Assembly: GCA_905480335.1 (NCBI GenBank)
Contig: CAJQPY010000031.1
Coordinates: 1 to 64,000, forward strand
DNA from: an uncultured Ilumatobacter sp.
Lineage (GTDB): Bacteria; Actinomycetota; Acidimicrobiia; Acidimicrobiales; Ilumatobacteraceae
Length of the DNA stretch: 64,000 nt
Direction: 5' to 3'
Shown here piece by piece: positions 44,733-54,031 of this stretch. The position numbers and the translations under genes are program-made. The notes under the pieces were generated by a model that worked only from the letters and a program-made list of their open reading frames with translations, searched no databases and had not been told where the DNA came from. The first letter of the stretch is position 1. The number at the start of each line of letters is the position of its first letter.

Positions 44733-45857
44733 ATGATCCGGGTATCAGCGATGCCGCCACATGGCTCGACGAGCGACGTGTACGGTCCGGCCATGGGAGC
44801 TGTGCCGCGAACACTCGCCGAAATCAATGCCGTCTGGCTGAGCGACCAGCTCGAGTTGTCGATCACCGCTGTCGAGGTCGATGAGATCGGGGTCGGTGAG
44901 GGCTTCATGGGGCAGCTGGCCCGAGTCCGACTCGAGTCGCTCGACGCCGGCGCTCCTGCGTCTGTGATCGTGAAGCTACCGACATCCGATCCGGGCGGTC
45001 TCTTCATCGGCGAGATGATGCGGGTCTGGGAACGCGAGCACTGCTTTTATCGCGATGTTGCACCGCACATGGAGATCCGGATTCCAGCGGCGCTCGTCAA
45101 CCTGGCCGACCCGCCATGCTTGGTCCTCGAGGATCTGGCTCCGGCCGTCGTCGGTGACCACGTCGCCGGAGCCACGCTGTCCCAGGCCGAGCGCTCGATG
45201 GATGCCTTGGCGCTCCACCACGCCACCTGGTTCGAACACCCGCTCCTCCCGACGCTCGACTGGATGCCCGGGCTCGATGATCCGTCGATCCTGACGCTGC
45301 GCGACACGTTCGCGATGGGCTGGCCGCTCTTCCTCGAGCGCTTCGCCGACGAGCTCCCCGAGCGGTGCCTGCGTTGGTGCGAGCGGTTCGTCGAGTCGAT
45401 CCCGGCATGGATCGAGAGCCACTACGACGAGCCGGTCACGCTCACCCATGGAGACTTCCGACTGGACAACTTGTTCTTCGCTGACGACGGATCCGTCGCC
45501 GTGATCGACTGGCAACTGAGCATGCGTGCGCCCGGGCAAGCCGACTTCGTCTACTTCTGCGCGAACAACCTCACCGTCGACATGCGTCGGGCGCACGAGG
45601 ACGACTTACTTGCCCGTTACGTGGCAGGACTGCATGCCCATGGTGTGCCGAGCGATGCGGTCACGGTCGACTCGGTGCGACAGGGCTACCTCGAAGGGTT
45701 GGTCTTCTATGCGGTGTCGTTCGGTGCAAGCCTGCTCACGATCGACCCGGCCAACCCGCGTGGGGGGGCGCTGTTCGAGACGCTGGTACGGAGGACCTTT
45801 GCGGCAGTCGAGGACCTCGATGCGGGCCTCGCACTCGGCTTCGACACCGACGGATGA
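44733..45857 (+). CDS. aminoglycoside-phosphotransferase-fold kinase
   Basis: A kinase-fold protein of 374 residues with the Brenner motif LTHGDFRLDNLFF and the metal-binding VIDWQLSM, and an N-lobe Lys in ASVIVKLP. Similar actinobacterial proteins phosphorylate small hydroxylated molecules, and some are linked to sterol or lipid breakdown; antibiotic resistance is not implied. ATGs at 44733, 44751 and 44793 are all possible; 44733 has GGAG nearby. It stands alone after tRNA-Leu. Substrate unknown. Confidence 0.8.
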   Translation: MIRVSAMPPHGSTSDVYGPAMGAVPRTLAEINAVWLSDQLELSITAVEVDEIGVGEGFMGQLARVRLESLDAGAPASVIVKLPTSDPGGLFIGEMMRVWEREHCFYRDVAPHMEIRIPAALVNLADPPCLVLEDLAPAVVGDHVAGATLSQAERSMDALALHHATWFEHPLLPTLDWMPGLDDPSILTLRDTFAMGWPLFLERFADELPERCLRWCERFVESIPAWIESHYDEPVTLTHGDFRLDNLFFADDGSVAVIDWQLSMRAPGQADFVYFCANNLTVDMRRAHEDDLLARYVAGLHAHGVPSDAVTVDSVRQGYLEGLVFYAVSFGASLLTIDPANPRGGALFETLVRRTFAAVEDLDAGLALGFDTDG

Positions 45858-46033
45858 GGCAAGCGTCTCGACTCTTTGGGCTTGCGACACCATCGGCCGG
45901 GATCCTGCTGTGTCCCGAGGCCTCTCGCAAGCCGCCTAGTGTCCGAGACGGGGAATGAACGCGGTTCGCGACGCAGATCGTCGATCGAGCCGTCAGGAAA
46001 TCAAAAATCGCGCTCACACAAGGGGATGAGATC

Positions 46034-47386
46034 ATGTCGAACACCGAAGAACTGCCGCTCCACCTGAGGGGAAACTGGACCCCGGTTCAGGAGCAGCGGA
46101 CGATCACCGACCTGGAGGTCCGGGGCACGATCCCCGCAGAACTCGATGGCCGTTACGTTCGCAACGGCGCAAATCCGGTCACCGGATTCAGCGACCATCC
46201 GTTCCTCGGCGACGGAATGATCCACGGCATCCGACTGCGCGACGGCAACGCCGAGTGGTACCGCAACCGTTACGTGCAGACGCCGTTCGTGTCCAATCCG
46301 GATAAGCCAATCATCGACATGGCGGAGAGCCTCACCGACATGGCCTCATCGAAGGCGAACACGAACGTGGTCGGTCATGCCGGGCAGATCTTGGCGCTTG
46401 AAGAGGGCCACTTCCCGTACGTGCTCGACGGCAACCTCGAGACCGTCGGCCCAACCGACTATCAGGGAAAGCTGTCCGGGCCGTTCACCGCGCACCCGAA
46501 GGTATGTCCGACAACGGGAGAGATGATTGCCTTCGGTTATTCGATGATGGAGCCGTATCTCACCTACCTGCGCGTGTCTGCCGGCGGCGAACTCGTGCAG
46601 GTCGAGAACATCACGGTCGGCGGCCCGACGATGATGCACGACTTCAACGTCACCGAGAACAACGCGGTCTTCATGGATCTCCCCGCGGTCTTCGATCTGG
46701 AGCTGGCGATGCGTGGCGAGATGCCGATCCGCTGGAGCGACGACTACGCCGCTCGTCTCGGGGTCATGCCGAGAACCGGCACCGACTCCGACGTCGTCTG
46801 GTACGACATCGATCCTTGCTACGTCTTCCACCCGATGAACTCGTACGAGAACGAGGACAAGATCATCATCGACGTCGCACGCCTCGACCACATCTGGCGC
46901 GACGGTCCGATGGACTTCCCCGAGCCGGCGTTGCACCGGTGGACGATTGACACCGCCTCAGGCAAGGTCACCGATGAGCAGATCGACGACCTCCCTGCCG
47001 AGTTCCCGCGGGTCCCCGAAGCCGTCGTGGGCCGCAAGCACCAGTTCGGCTACATGATGGCCAATGCGGCGGCATCGGCATTCGAAGAGCCGCTGTCGGC
47101 CGATGGAGCCATCCTCAAGTACGACCTCGATTCTGGAGCACGAGATCAGATCGACGTCGGCAGTGGCCGGCTGCCAGGTGAGTCGTCGTTCGTGCCGAAA
47201 GCCGACGCAACGAGCGAGGACGACGGCTATCTGATGACCTACGTCTTCGATGCCAATACCGATACGAGCGAGTACGTGATCTACGACGCAGGTTCGATGA
47301 GCAACGAACCCGTTGCCACGGTCTCACTACCGCGGGTGCCGTTCGGCTTCCACGGAAACTGGGTGCCAAGCTCGACTGCTGACTGA
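46034..47386 (+). CDS. carotenoid-cleavage oxygenase family protein, first copy
   Basis: A 450-residue seven-bladed propeller iron dioxygenase that splits a conjugated double bond in carotenoids, apocarotenoids or stilbenes. The four iron-binding histidines are His154 (FTAHPK), His202 (MMHDF), His266 (VFHPMN) and His440 (GFHGNW). The N-terminus has RYVRNGANP and FLGDGMIHGI. The ATG at 46034 has AAGGGGA upstream. It heads an accessory catabolic region. A second, more divergent copy lies at 58027. Confidence 0.92.
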   Translation: MSNTEELPLHLRGNWTPVQEQRTITDLEVRGTIPAELDGRYVRNGANPVTGFSDHPFLGDGMIHGIRLRDGNAEWYRNRYVQTPFVSNPDKPIIDMAESLTDMASSKANTNVVGHAGQILALEEGHFPYVLDGNLETVGPTDYQGKLSGPFTAHPKVCPTTGEMIAFGYSMMEPYLTYLRVSAGGELVQVENITVGGPTMMHDFNVTENNAVFMDLPAVFDLELAMRGEMPIRWSDDYAARLGVMPRTGTDSDVVWYDIDPCYVFHPMNSYENEDKIIIDVARLDHIWRDGPMDFPEPALHRWTIDTASGKVTDEQIDDLPAEFPRVPEAVVGRKHQFGYMMANAAASAFEEPLSADGAILKYDLDSGARDQIDVGSGRLPGESSFVPKADATSEDDGYLMTYVFDANTDTSEYVIYDAGSMSNEPVATVSLPRVPFGFHGNWVPSSTAD

Positions 47387-47500
47387 AGACATTTCGTCGG
47401 CCCCATGGGGCGGTCGGCGACGTGAAGCAACACAACTGAAGGATCGATTCAAGAATCCGTGTCCGCGCCGCCATCGGCACGGACGGAAAAGGGAGAAATC

Positions 47501-48940
47501 ATGTCCGGATCAGCTACACCGGCCACTGCTCGAGTGCGTCGCCGACGACCGCTGGGTGCTTTGCTCGTTGCCAGCGCACTCGTTGCAGCTGCCTGCAGCA
47601 GTGGGAGTGACTCGAGCGACAGCAGCTCGCCCGCGACCGAGCCCGCTGAGGCAGACGCCGAGCCCGCCGCCTCGCAACCTGCCGAGGGAGCAGGCGATGA
47701 CAGTGAGCCGGCCGTCACCGAGCCCGCCGACACCGAACCCGCCGAGGAGGAACCGACGGATACCGACGCATCGTCCGCCGGTTCGAGCGAGGGGTACACG
47801 CCGTGGCCCGAGCTGTCTCCGCCGACTGGTGAAACGTTGACCGTTGCGCTCGTCAATACCGAGGGGACACCCGGACTCGACTTCCCCGACGTGCGTGAGA
47901 ACGTCGGCGCAACCATCGACTACCTGAACGAACACGGCGGCGTCGGCGACCGTCCGGTCGAATTGGTGAACTGCACTGCCAAGGGCTCGCCCGAGACGTC
48001 ACAGGCGTGTGCCCAAGAGGTGGCCGGAAAGAACGTGGACCTCGTGCTGTTGGGTCTCGATCTGTTCCCCGACTACGCCACCTACACCGCCGCCGGCCTT
48101 CCCGTGATCGGGATGCTCCCGATCCTGCCCGCCGACTACACGGCAAACGCACTCTTTCTGACGGGCGGAAACGCCACGACAATGGGCGCCGTGGCTGCTG
48201 CGGCCAAGGAGCACTATGGCGCCGAGACGATTGCGATCGTGAGTGCCGACAACCAAGGTGCCAACGCGAGTGAGGCGTCGCTCACCGCATCGCTCGACTT
48301 GGCCGGCATTGCCCACAGCACGATCAAGGGCGGTGACAACGAAACCGACGCTGGGTATCAGGGTCTGATGCGTCAAGCGGCCGACGGTGATCCGGATCTG
48401 ATCGTCTCGCTCTACGCCGACGCCGGATGCGTCGGAACGATCCGCGGCCGGGCCTCGCTCAGTATCGAGATCCCGGTGGTGGCGACGAGTATTTGCGCCG
48501 ACCAGGCGGTCATCGACATCGTGGGCGACGATGCCCTCGGTTGGTCGTTCGTCGGGATCCAGACCAACGAGGACACGCCGGAGAAGCTGATGCTTCAGGA
48601 GATGCTTTCGCCGGCGCTCGGCGTCTCTCCGGAGGAAGTCGACCCCGCGGCGCTCGGGCTCGGTGGTCTCGGCGCGGTGATGATGATGTCGCTCGCCGAG
48701 TATGGCGGGGCGATGGTGGAGGCTGGTACCGAGGTGACGGGATCGTCGCTCTACGAGTATCTCGCCGTCACCCCAGAGCTCACGCGCTGGCCCGATGGAT
48801 CCCTGGTCGAATGCGGCCTGGCGACCGACTATCCCTCGATCTGCGCCTACACGTTCCCATTCGCTGAGTACCAGGAGGGTGGCGGCGTGCTGACCGTGCC
48901 GGGCCTCGAAGCGGTGTCGAGCATCGACTACCTCCCGTAA
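47501..48940 (+). CDS. type 1 substrate-binding lipoprotein (LivJ-like)
   Basis: A 479-residue exported lipoprotein: basic N-terminus, hydrophobic segment, lipobox ALVAAAC (Cys32), then a ~70-residue acidic Ser/Pro/Glu/Thr linker with TEPAE-like repeats, then a branched-chain-amino-acid-type periplasmic-binding domain (ETLTVALVNTEGTPGLDFPD, GGNATTMGAVAAAAKEHYG, YADAGCVGTIRG). Four or more domain cysteines suggest disulfides. The ATG at 47501 has GGGAGAA upstream. No ABC permease or ATPase gene is adjacent, so it may serve a distant transporter or act as a sensor. Ligand unknown. Confidence 0.85.
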   Translation: MSGSATPATARVRRRRPLGALLVASALVAAACSSGSDSSDSSSPATEPAEADAEPAASQPAEGAGDDSEPAVTEPADTEPAEEEPTDTDASSAGSSEGYTPWPELSPPTGETLTVALVNTEGTPGLDFPDVRENVGATIDYLNEHGGVGDRPVELVNCTAKGSPETSQACAQEVAGKNVDLVLLGLDLFPDYATYTAAGLPVIGMLPILPADYTANALFLTGGNATTMGAVAAAAKEHYGAETIAIVSADNQGANASEASLTASLDLAGIAHSTIKGGDNETDAGYQGLMRQAADGDPDLIVSLYADAGCVGTIRGRASLSIEIPVVATSICADQAVIDIVGDDALGWSFVGIQTNEDTPEKLMLQEMLSPALGVSPEEVDPAALGLGGLGAVMMMSLAEYGGAMVEAGTEVTGSSLYEYLAVTPELTRWPDGSLVECGLATDYPSICAYTFPFAEYQEGGGVLTVPGLEAVSSIDYLP

Positions 48941-49007
48941 GTGGCGGCGCCGGGTGCTCGATCAGTGGTGAGCGGGTTCGTGCCCATCGGCGTGAACCCG
49001 CTACGAA

Positions 49008-49961
49008 ATGGTGATGGCTTCGTCGACTTTCCCAAACCGTGTGACCGACATGCTCGGCGTGGAGTACCCGATCGTTCAGGCACCGATGGGGTGGATTGCC
49101 CGCGCTCCGCTTGCCTCGGCGGTCTCCAATGCCGGAGGGATGGGCATCATCGAGACGTCGTCGGGCGAGCTCGACGCCGTGCGCGCCGAGATCGAGAAGA
49201 TGGCCGACCTGACCGACAAGCCGTTCGGGGTGAACATCGCGCAGGCCTTCGTCCGTGATCCCGACATCGTCCAGTTCGTGGTCGACCAGGGCGTGCAGTT
49301 CGTCACGACGTCGGCAGGCAATCCGACGAAGTACACCGGCCAGCTCAAGGCGGCAGGTCTCACGGTGTTCCACGTCGTGCCGACCTTGTATGGAGCGCTA
49401 AAGGCGGTGGAGGCTGGTGTCGACGGGCTCGTAGTCGAAGGGGGAGAGGGCGGCGGGTTCAAGAACCCGCGAGATGTCGCTCTGATGGTCCTGCTGCCAC
49501 TCATTGCCTCGAAGGTCGACGTCCCGATCATCGCTGCTGGTGGCATGGTCGACGGGGCGTCGATGGCGGCTGCCTTGGCGCTCGGCGCCGAAGGCATCCA
49601 GATGGGGACGCGGATGGTGTCAGCCGCTGAGTCGCCGGTGCACGACAACTGGAAGCAGTCGATTATCGACGCCGCCGAAACCGACACGGTCTTCCTCAAT
49701 CGACACACGTCGCCGTCGTTGCGAGCATTGCGCACGGAACGTTCCGAGGCGCTCGAGTTCGACTCGGAAACCAACGCGATGATGGCGCTCGTCGGGTCCA
49801 CGATCGATCTCTACTTCGGTGGTGACATGAACGCCAGCCTCGCGCTGACCGGCCAGGTCGCCGGGCGCATCGACGCCGTTGAACCGGTTGCCGACATCAT
49901 CACGCGCTGCGCGAGCGAATGCCGTGAGCTGCTCGCGGAGCTTGCTGTCCGCTACCGCTGA
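49008..49961 (+). CDS. nitronate monooxygenase-family FMN enzyme
   Basis: A 317-residue TIM-barrel FMN protein of the 2-nitropropane dioxygenase / nitronate monooxygenase family. Visible motifs are YPIVQAPMGWIARAPLASAV, SNAGGMGIIE, GVNIAQAF, VVEGGEGGG and ALGAEGIQMGTRMV. Members oxidise alkyl nitronates, and some act as quinone reductases or FabK-like enoyl reductases, so the reaction is uncertain. The ATG may be 49008 or 49014. It lies between the binding protein and the monooxygenase fusion on the same strand. Confidence 0.87.
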   Translation: MVMASSTFPNRVTDMLGVEYPIVQAPMGWIARAPLASAVSNAGGMGIIETSSGELDAVRAEIEKMADLTDKPFGVNIAQAFVRDPDIVQFVVDQGVQFVTTSAGNPTKYTGQLKAAGLTVFHVVPTLYGALKAVEAGVDGLVVEGGEGGGFKNPRDVALMVLLPLIASKVDVPIIAAGGMVDGASMAAALALGAEGIQMGTRMVSAAESPVHDNWKQSIIDAAETDTVFLNRHTSPSLRALRTERSEALEFDSETNAMMALVGSTIDLYFGGDMNASLALTGQVAGRIDAVEPVADIITRCASECRELLAELAVRYR

Positions 49962-50081
49962 GCCGCTTCGGCCGGCGCCGGTGTTGCACTCAGGTCGGCG
50001 CGCCGTGTCGATGGGCGTCGATGCAGCGTGTGATGATGAGTGCGACGGGGCAAGGGGTGCTTCGTCTGTATGGAGGTCGCT

Positions 50082-52679
50082 GTGAATGATGTGAACCGAA
50101 CTCCCGATGTCGACGTGGTTGTTGTCGGCGCCGGCTTCGCTGGGCTGTATCTCCTGCACCGGTTCCGCGAGATGGGCCTCGCGGCGTTGGCTTTCGAACG
50201 TGGTGGCGACGTCGGCGGGACGTGGTACTGGAATCGGTATCCCGGTGCGCGGTGCGACGTGCAGAGCATTGATTACTCGTACAGCTGGGATGCAGAACTC
50301 GACGAGCAGTGGGAGTGGTCGGAGCGATACGCCACCCAGCCCGAGATTCTTCGCTACCTCGGCTTCGTCGCCGACAAGTACGACCTGCGGTGTGACGTGC
50401 GGTTCTCGACCGGTGTCGACGGGGCCGCATGGAACGACGACACGTCGCTGTGGGAGATCCGAACCGACGATGGAGCGACGACCACGTGTCGCTACTACGT
50501 GATGGCGACCGGATGCCTCTCGGTGATGAAGGATCCCGACCTCGCCGGCGTCGCCGACTTCGGCGGTGACCTCTACTACACCGGCCGGTGGCCACATGAC
50601 CGCGTCGACTTTGCGGGCAAGCGGGTCGGGGTGATCGGAACCGGTTCGTCCGCGATCCAATCGATTCCGATCATCGCGTCGCAGGCCGCAGAGGTCACAG
50701 TGTTCCAACGCACACCGAACTTCTCGCTCCCCGCATACAACGGACCCGTCCGTCCGGACGACGCCGCGCGGATCAACGCCGATCGTGTGAGCTACCGGGA
50801 GGCGGCGCGTTGGTCGTCGGGTGGCGTGCCACGTGAGATCCCGGTCGACAGCGCATTGGCCGTCTCCGACGAGGTTCGTCGAGCCCGATACGAGAGGGCG
50901 TGGCAGGAAGGCACGATCTTCTCGATGATGGGTTCGTTCAACGACATCATGATCAACGCCGAGGCCAACGCGACTGCGGCCGAATTCGTCCGGGACAAGA
51001 TCCGTTCGGCAGTCGATGATCCGGCCACCGCGGAACTGCTCTGCCCGACGACTTACCCGCTCGGGACGAAACGGCTGTGCCTCGACACCAACTATTACGC
51101 CACGTTCAACGAGCCGCATGTGCATCTCGTCGACTTGCACGCCAATCCGATCAGCTCGATCACGTCGGGGGGCATCGACGTGGTGTCTGCCGACGGTGTC
51201 ACGTCGCACGAGTTCGACGCGATCGTGATGGCAACCGGTTTCGATGCAATGACGGGTGCCATGGTCGCCGTCGACATCGAAGGTCGCGATGGGGTCGATC
51301 TGCGCGAGCGTTGGGCCCTGGGCCCGCGCACATACCTCGGCGTGATGTCGACCGGATTCCCGAACATGTTCATGGTGACCGGACCCCAGAGCCCCTCGGT
51401 GCTCTCCAACATGGCGGTCTCGATCGAGCAGCACGTCAACTGGATCTGCGACACGATCGAGCACCTTCGTGCGAAGGGCCAGACGGTGATCGAGCCGACA
51501 TCGACTGCCGAAGACGGCTGGGTGCAGCATTCCAGCGACCTTGCCCAGATCACTCTCTTCCCCGAGGCGAATTCGTGGTACATGGGAGCAAACGTGCCGG
51601 GCAAGGCGCGCGTCGTGCTGCCCTATCTCGGCGGCGTCGACCGCTACCGACAGATCTGCGACGAAGTAGTCGAACACGACTATCTCGGCTTCGAAATCGC
51701 CGGTGAGAATGGGGTCGAGGTGAACGATGGCGTGATCCGTCGTCTCCAACCCGACGTCGCGATGATGCTCGAGATGATGGACGAGATGGCACTCCCGCCG
51801 ATGGACTCGATGACGCCGGTCGACGCACGAGCCTTCTCCGAGGCGATGTCCGCTGCCAGCCATCCTGGTCCGGAGGTCGGAGAGGTACTCGACGGCACGC
51901 TTCCCGGTGCCGACGGCGATCTGGCCTACCGCCTGTACCGGCCGGCGACGCCCGGGCCCCACCCGGTCGTCGTCTACTTCCACGGAGGAGGTTGGGTGAT
52001 CGGAAACGCGACATCCGACGATCCGCTGTGTCGCGATCTGTGCAACCAATCGGGTTCGATCATCATCTCGGTCGACTACCGGCACGCGCCCGAAGCGCAG
52101 TTCCCCGCAGCTCCCAATGACGGCTTCGCCGCGACGAAGTGGATCGCCGACCACGTCGAGCAGCTCGGTGGTGAACCCGGTGGCCTCGCGGTCGCGGGCT
52201 GGAGCGCGGGAGCGAACATTGCTGCGGTGGTCGCCCAGCTGGCGCGGGACGAAGGCGGGCCGGAGATCGCCGGACAGCTGCTGCTCAACCCCGTCACGGA
52301 CTGCGATCTGACCCGACCGTCCTACACAGAGAATGCGGACGGCTACATCCTGACGAGCGCGTTGATGGCGTGGTTCTGGGACCACTATGCGGACTCCGCC
52401 GACCGCACCGATCCCCGGGCGTCGCCGCTGCGGATGAGCAATCTTGCCGACCTCCCGCCCGCCATGATCGTCACCTGCGAGTTCGACCCGCTGCGTGACG
52501 AAGGAGAGGCGTACGCAGAGGCGCTGGCCGCCGCAGGTGTCGAGGTGCAGTACACCAGGGCTCGCGGACAAATCCACACCTCGATCCCGGCGGTCGGCGT
52601 AATGCTCTCTGGTGCCGGCACGCGTGCCGAGATGGCCCGAGCGCTGCGACGCTTCTCCGCCGCGGGCGTACCCGCATGA
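50082..52679 (+). CDS. Baeyer-Villiger-type monooxygenase fused to an alpha/beta-hydrolase (esterase)
   Basis: A two-enzyme fusion of 865 residues. Residues 1-550 are a flavin monooxygenase with FAD motif [10 protein letters not shown] (12-21), [15 protein letters not shown], and NADPH motif GVIGTGSSA (183-191). The fingerprint FxGxxxHxxxWP reads with Tyr in place of His, so Baeyer-Villiger activity is likely but unproven. Residues 600-865 are a hormone-sensitive-lipase-type hydrolase: oxyanion HGGG (634-637), Ser708 in GWSAG, Asp802 and His832. Such a protein could turn a ketone into an ester and cleave it at once. The GTG at 50082 has GGAGG upstream. It lies 25 bp before the CoA-transferase gene. 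Confidence 0.9.
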   Translation: MNDVNRTPDVDVVVVGAGFAGLYLLHRFREMGLAALAFERGGDVGGTWYWNRYPGARCDVQSIDYSYSWDAELDEQWEWSERYATQPEILRYLGFVADKYDLRCDVRFSTGVDGAAWNDDTSLWEIRTDDGATTTCRYYVMATGCLSVMKDPDLAGVADFGGDLYYTGRWPHDRVDFAGKRVGVIGTGSSAIQSIPIIASQAAEVTVFQRTPNFSLPAYNGPVRPDDAARINADRVSYREAARWSSGGVPREIPVDSALAVSDEVRRARYERAWQEGTIFSMMGSFNDIMINAEANATAAEFVRDKIRSAVDDPATAELLCPTTYPLGTKRLCLDTNYYATFNEPHVHLVDLHANPISSITSGGIDVVSADGVTSHEFDAIVMATGFDAMTGAMVAVDIEGRDGVDLRERWALGPRTYLGVMSTGFPNMFMVTGPQSPSVLSNMAVSIEQHVNWICDTIEHLRAKGQTVIEPTSTAEDGWVQHSSDLAQITLFPEANSWYMGANVPGKARVVLPYLGGVDRYRQICDEVVEHDYLGFEIAGENGVEVNDGVIRRLQPDVAMMLEMMDEMALPPMDSMTPVDARAFSEAMSAASHPGPEVGEVLDGTLPGADGDLAYRLYRPATPGPHPVVVYFHGGGWVIGNATSDDPLCRDLCNQSGSIIISVDYRHAPEAQFPAAPNDGFAATKWIADHVEQLGGEPGGLAVAGWSAGANIAAVVAQLARDEGGPEIAGQLLLNPVTDCDLTRPSYTENADGYILTSALMAWFWDHYADSADRTDPRASPLRMSNLADLPPAMIVTCEFDPLRDEGEAYAEALAAAGVEVQYTRARGQIHTSIPAVGVMLSGAGTRAEMARALRRFSAAGVPA

Positions 52680-52704
52680 GTCGCTGCTCGGCGAAGGGCA
52701 CCGG

Positions 52705-53940
52705 GTGAGTGGAGGCGTGAAGCCGCTCGACGGCATCCGGGTGATCGAAGTCGACAGTTGGATGGCAGCGCCGAGTGCTGGAGCGATCCTCGCCGACCTC
52801 GGGGCCGATGTCGTGAAAGTCGAGCCGCTCGGTGGCGATGCAATGCGCGGCACCGGGCGCCCGGCGAAGGTCGACGGGACCCTAAAGGGCTACGACTTCG
52901 TGTTCGACGTCGACAACCGCGGCAAACGATCGATTGCCATCGACCTCGCATCGGATGGAGGTTCGTTGATCGTGCAGCGCCTCTGTGTGACCACCGACAT
53001 CTTCCTGTGCAACCTACTTCCGCACCGGCAAGAGCGTTTCGGTCTCGACCCGACCAGTCTGCACGCGCAGCAGCCCAAGCTCGTTCATGCGACGCTCACC
53101 GGATACGGCACCCACGGGCCCGAAGCCTGGCGCCCCGGATACGACGTCACCGCATTCTTCGGACGGTCAGGGCTCTACGACTCGATGCGTGAGACGAGCG
53201 AAGGTCTCGTGCCGCAAGCGCGGCCGGCGCAGGGCGACCACACCACGGGCCTGGCGCTCGTGGCGAGCATTCTCGCGGCGTTGCGTCTCGTGGATCAGAC
53301 CGGCAACGGACAGGTGGTCGAGGCGTCCCTGTTCGAGACCGCGGCTTGGACGTTGGCGAGCGACCTCGGCGTGACGGCGGCCGACGGTGCGCCGGTCCGT
53401 CAGCGGTCGCGCTCCCAACAGATCACACCACTCACTAATCGATATCCTTGCGGTGACGACCGATGGGTGGTGTTTAACATGCCTGAAGCGCCGGCGTTCG
53501 CCCGTTTCTGCGGCGCTGTCGGGCTCGACCACCTTGTCGACGACCCGCGGTTCGACAGTGTTCGCACCCGATTCCAGAACATGGTCGAGTTGGTCGAATT
53601 GATCGACGCGGCCCTGAGCGTTAAACCACGCGATGAGTGGGGCTCCATCTTCGACGAGCACGGGCTCATCTGGGGCCCGGTGCGCGGGCTGCACGAAGTC
53701 GTCGCTGATCCTCAGGCAGAAGCGATGGGCCTGTTTCCGGCGATCACCCATCCCGAAGCGGGTGAGTATCGCACGGTGCGCTCGCCGATCCGGTTGCGTG
53801 GCGTCGATACCGCCCCGAGGGCCCCGGCACCGTCGCTCGGCGAGCACAGCCGCTCGGTGCTTGCCGATGCCGGATTGGCGCTGGACGAGATCAATGCGCT
53901 GATCGCTGACGGCTCGGTCGGCGACCGGGCTCCCCGATGA
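52705..53940 (+). CDS. CaiB/BaiF-family (class III) CoA-transferase
   Basis: Moves CoA between carboxylic acids. The 411-residue protein has the family N-terminus LDGIRVIEVDSWMAAPSAGA, DLGADVVKVEP, NRGKRSIAIDL and the active-site Asp147 in GYDVTAFFGRSG. The GTG at 52705 has AAGGG upstream. It follows the monooxygenase-esterase fusion closely, so the acid released by that enzyme is a plausible substrate (inference). A second monooxygenase follows after 91 bp. Confidence 0.9.
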   Translation: MSGGVKPLDGIRVIEVDSWMAAPSAGAILADLGADVVKVEPLGGDAMRGTGRPAKVDGTLKGYDFVFDVDNRGKRSIAIDLASDGGSLIVQRLCVTTDIFLCNLLPHRQERFGLDPTSLHAQQPKLVHATLTGYGTHGPEAWRPGYDVTAFFGRSGLYDSMRETSEGLVPQARPAQGDHTTGLALVASILAALRLVDQTGNGQVVEASLFETAAWTLASDLGVTAADGAPVRQRSRSQQITPLTNRYPCGDDRWVVFNMPEAPAFARFCGAVGLDHLVDDPRFDSVRTRFQNMVELVELIDAALSVKPRDEWGSIFDEHGLIWGPVRGLHEVVADPQAEAMGLFPAITHPEAGEYRTVRSPIRLRGVDTAPRAPAPSLGEHSRSVLADAGLALDEINALIADGSVGDRAPR

Positions 53941-54031
53941 GCAAGGAGTTGCCGCCAACACGTGCGTTGGTGACTTGCAGCACACAGCGCTTGGTTGCAG
54001 AGTGCAAGGACATGTCGGCAAGACTGTCAGG

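Noticed and set aside
45879-45933. Inverted repeat GGCTTGCGA / TCGCAAGCC between the kinase and first carotenoid oxygenase
   Set aside because: The 37-nt loop and lack of a T-tract make it weak as a terminator, and no regulator family is suggested. It may be chance.
49620-52853. Minus-strand open frame of 1077 codons
   Set aside because: Antisense to the monooxygenase-esterase fusion; Arg/His/Asp-rich composition is typical of shadows.
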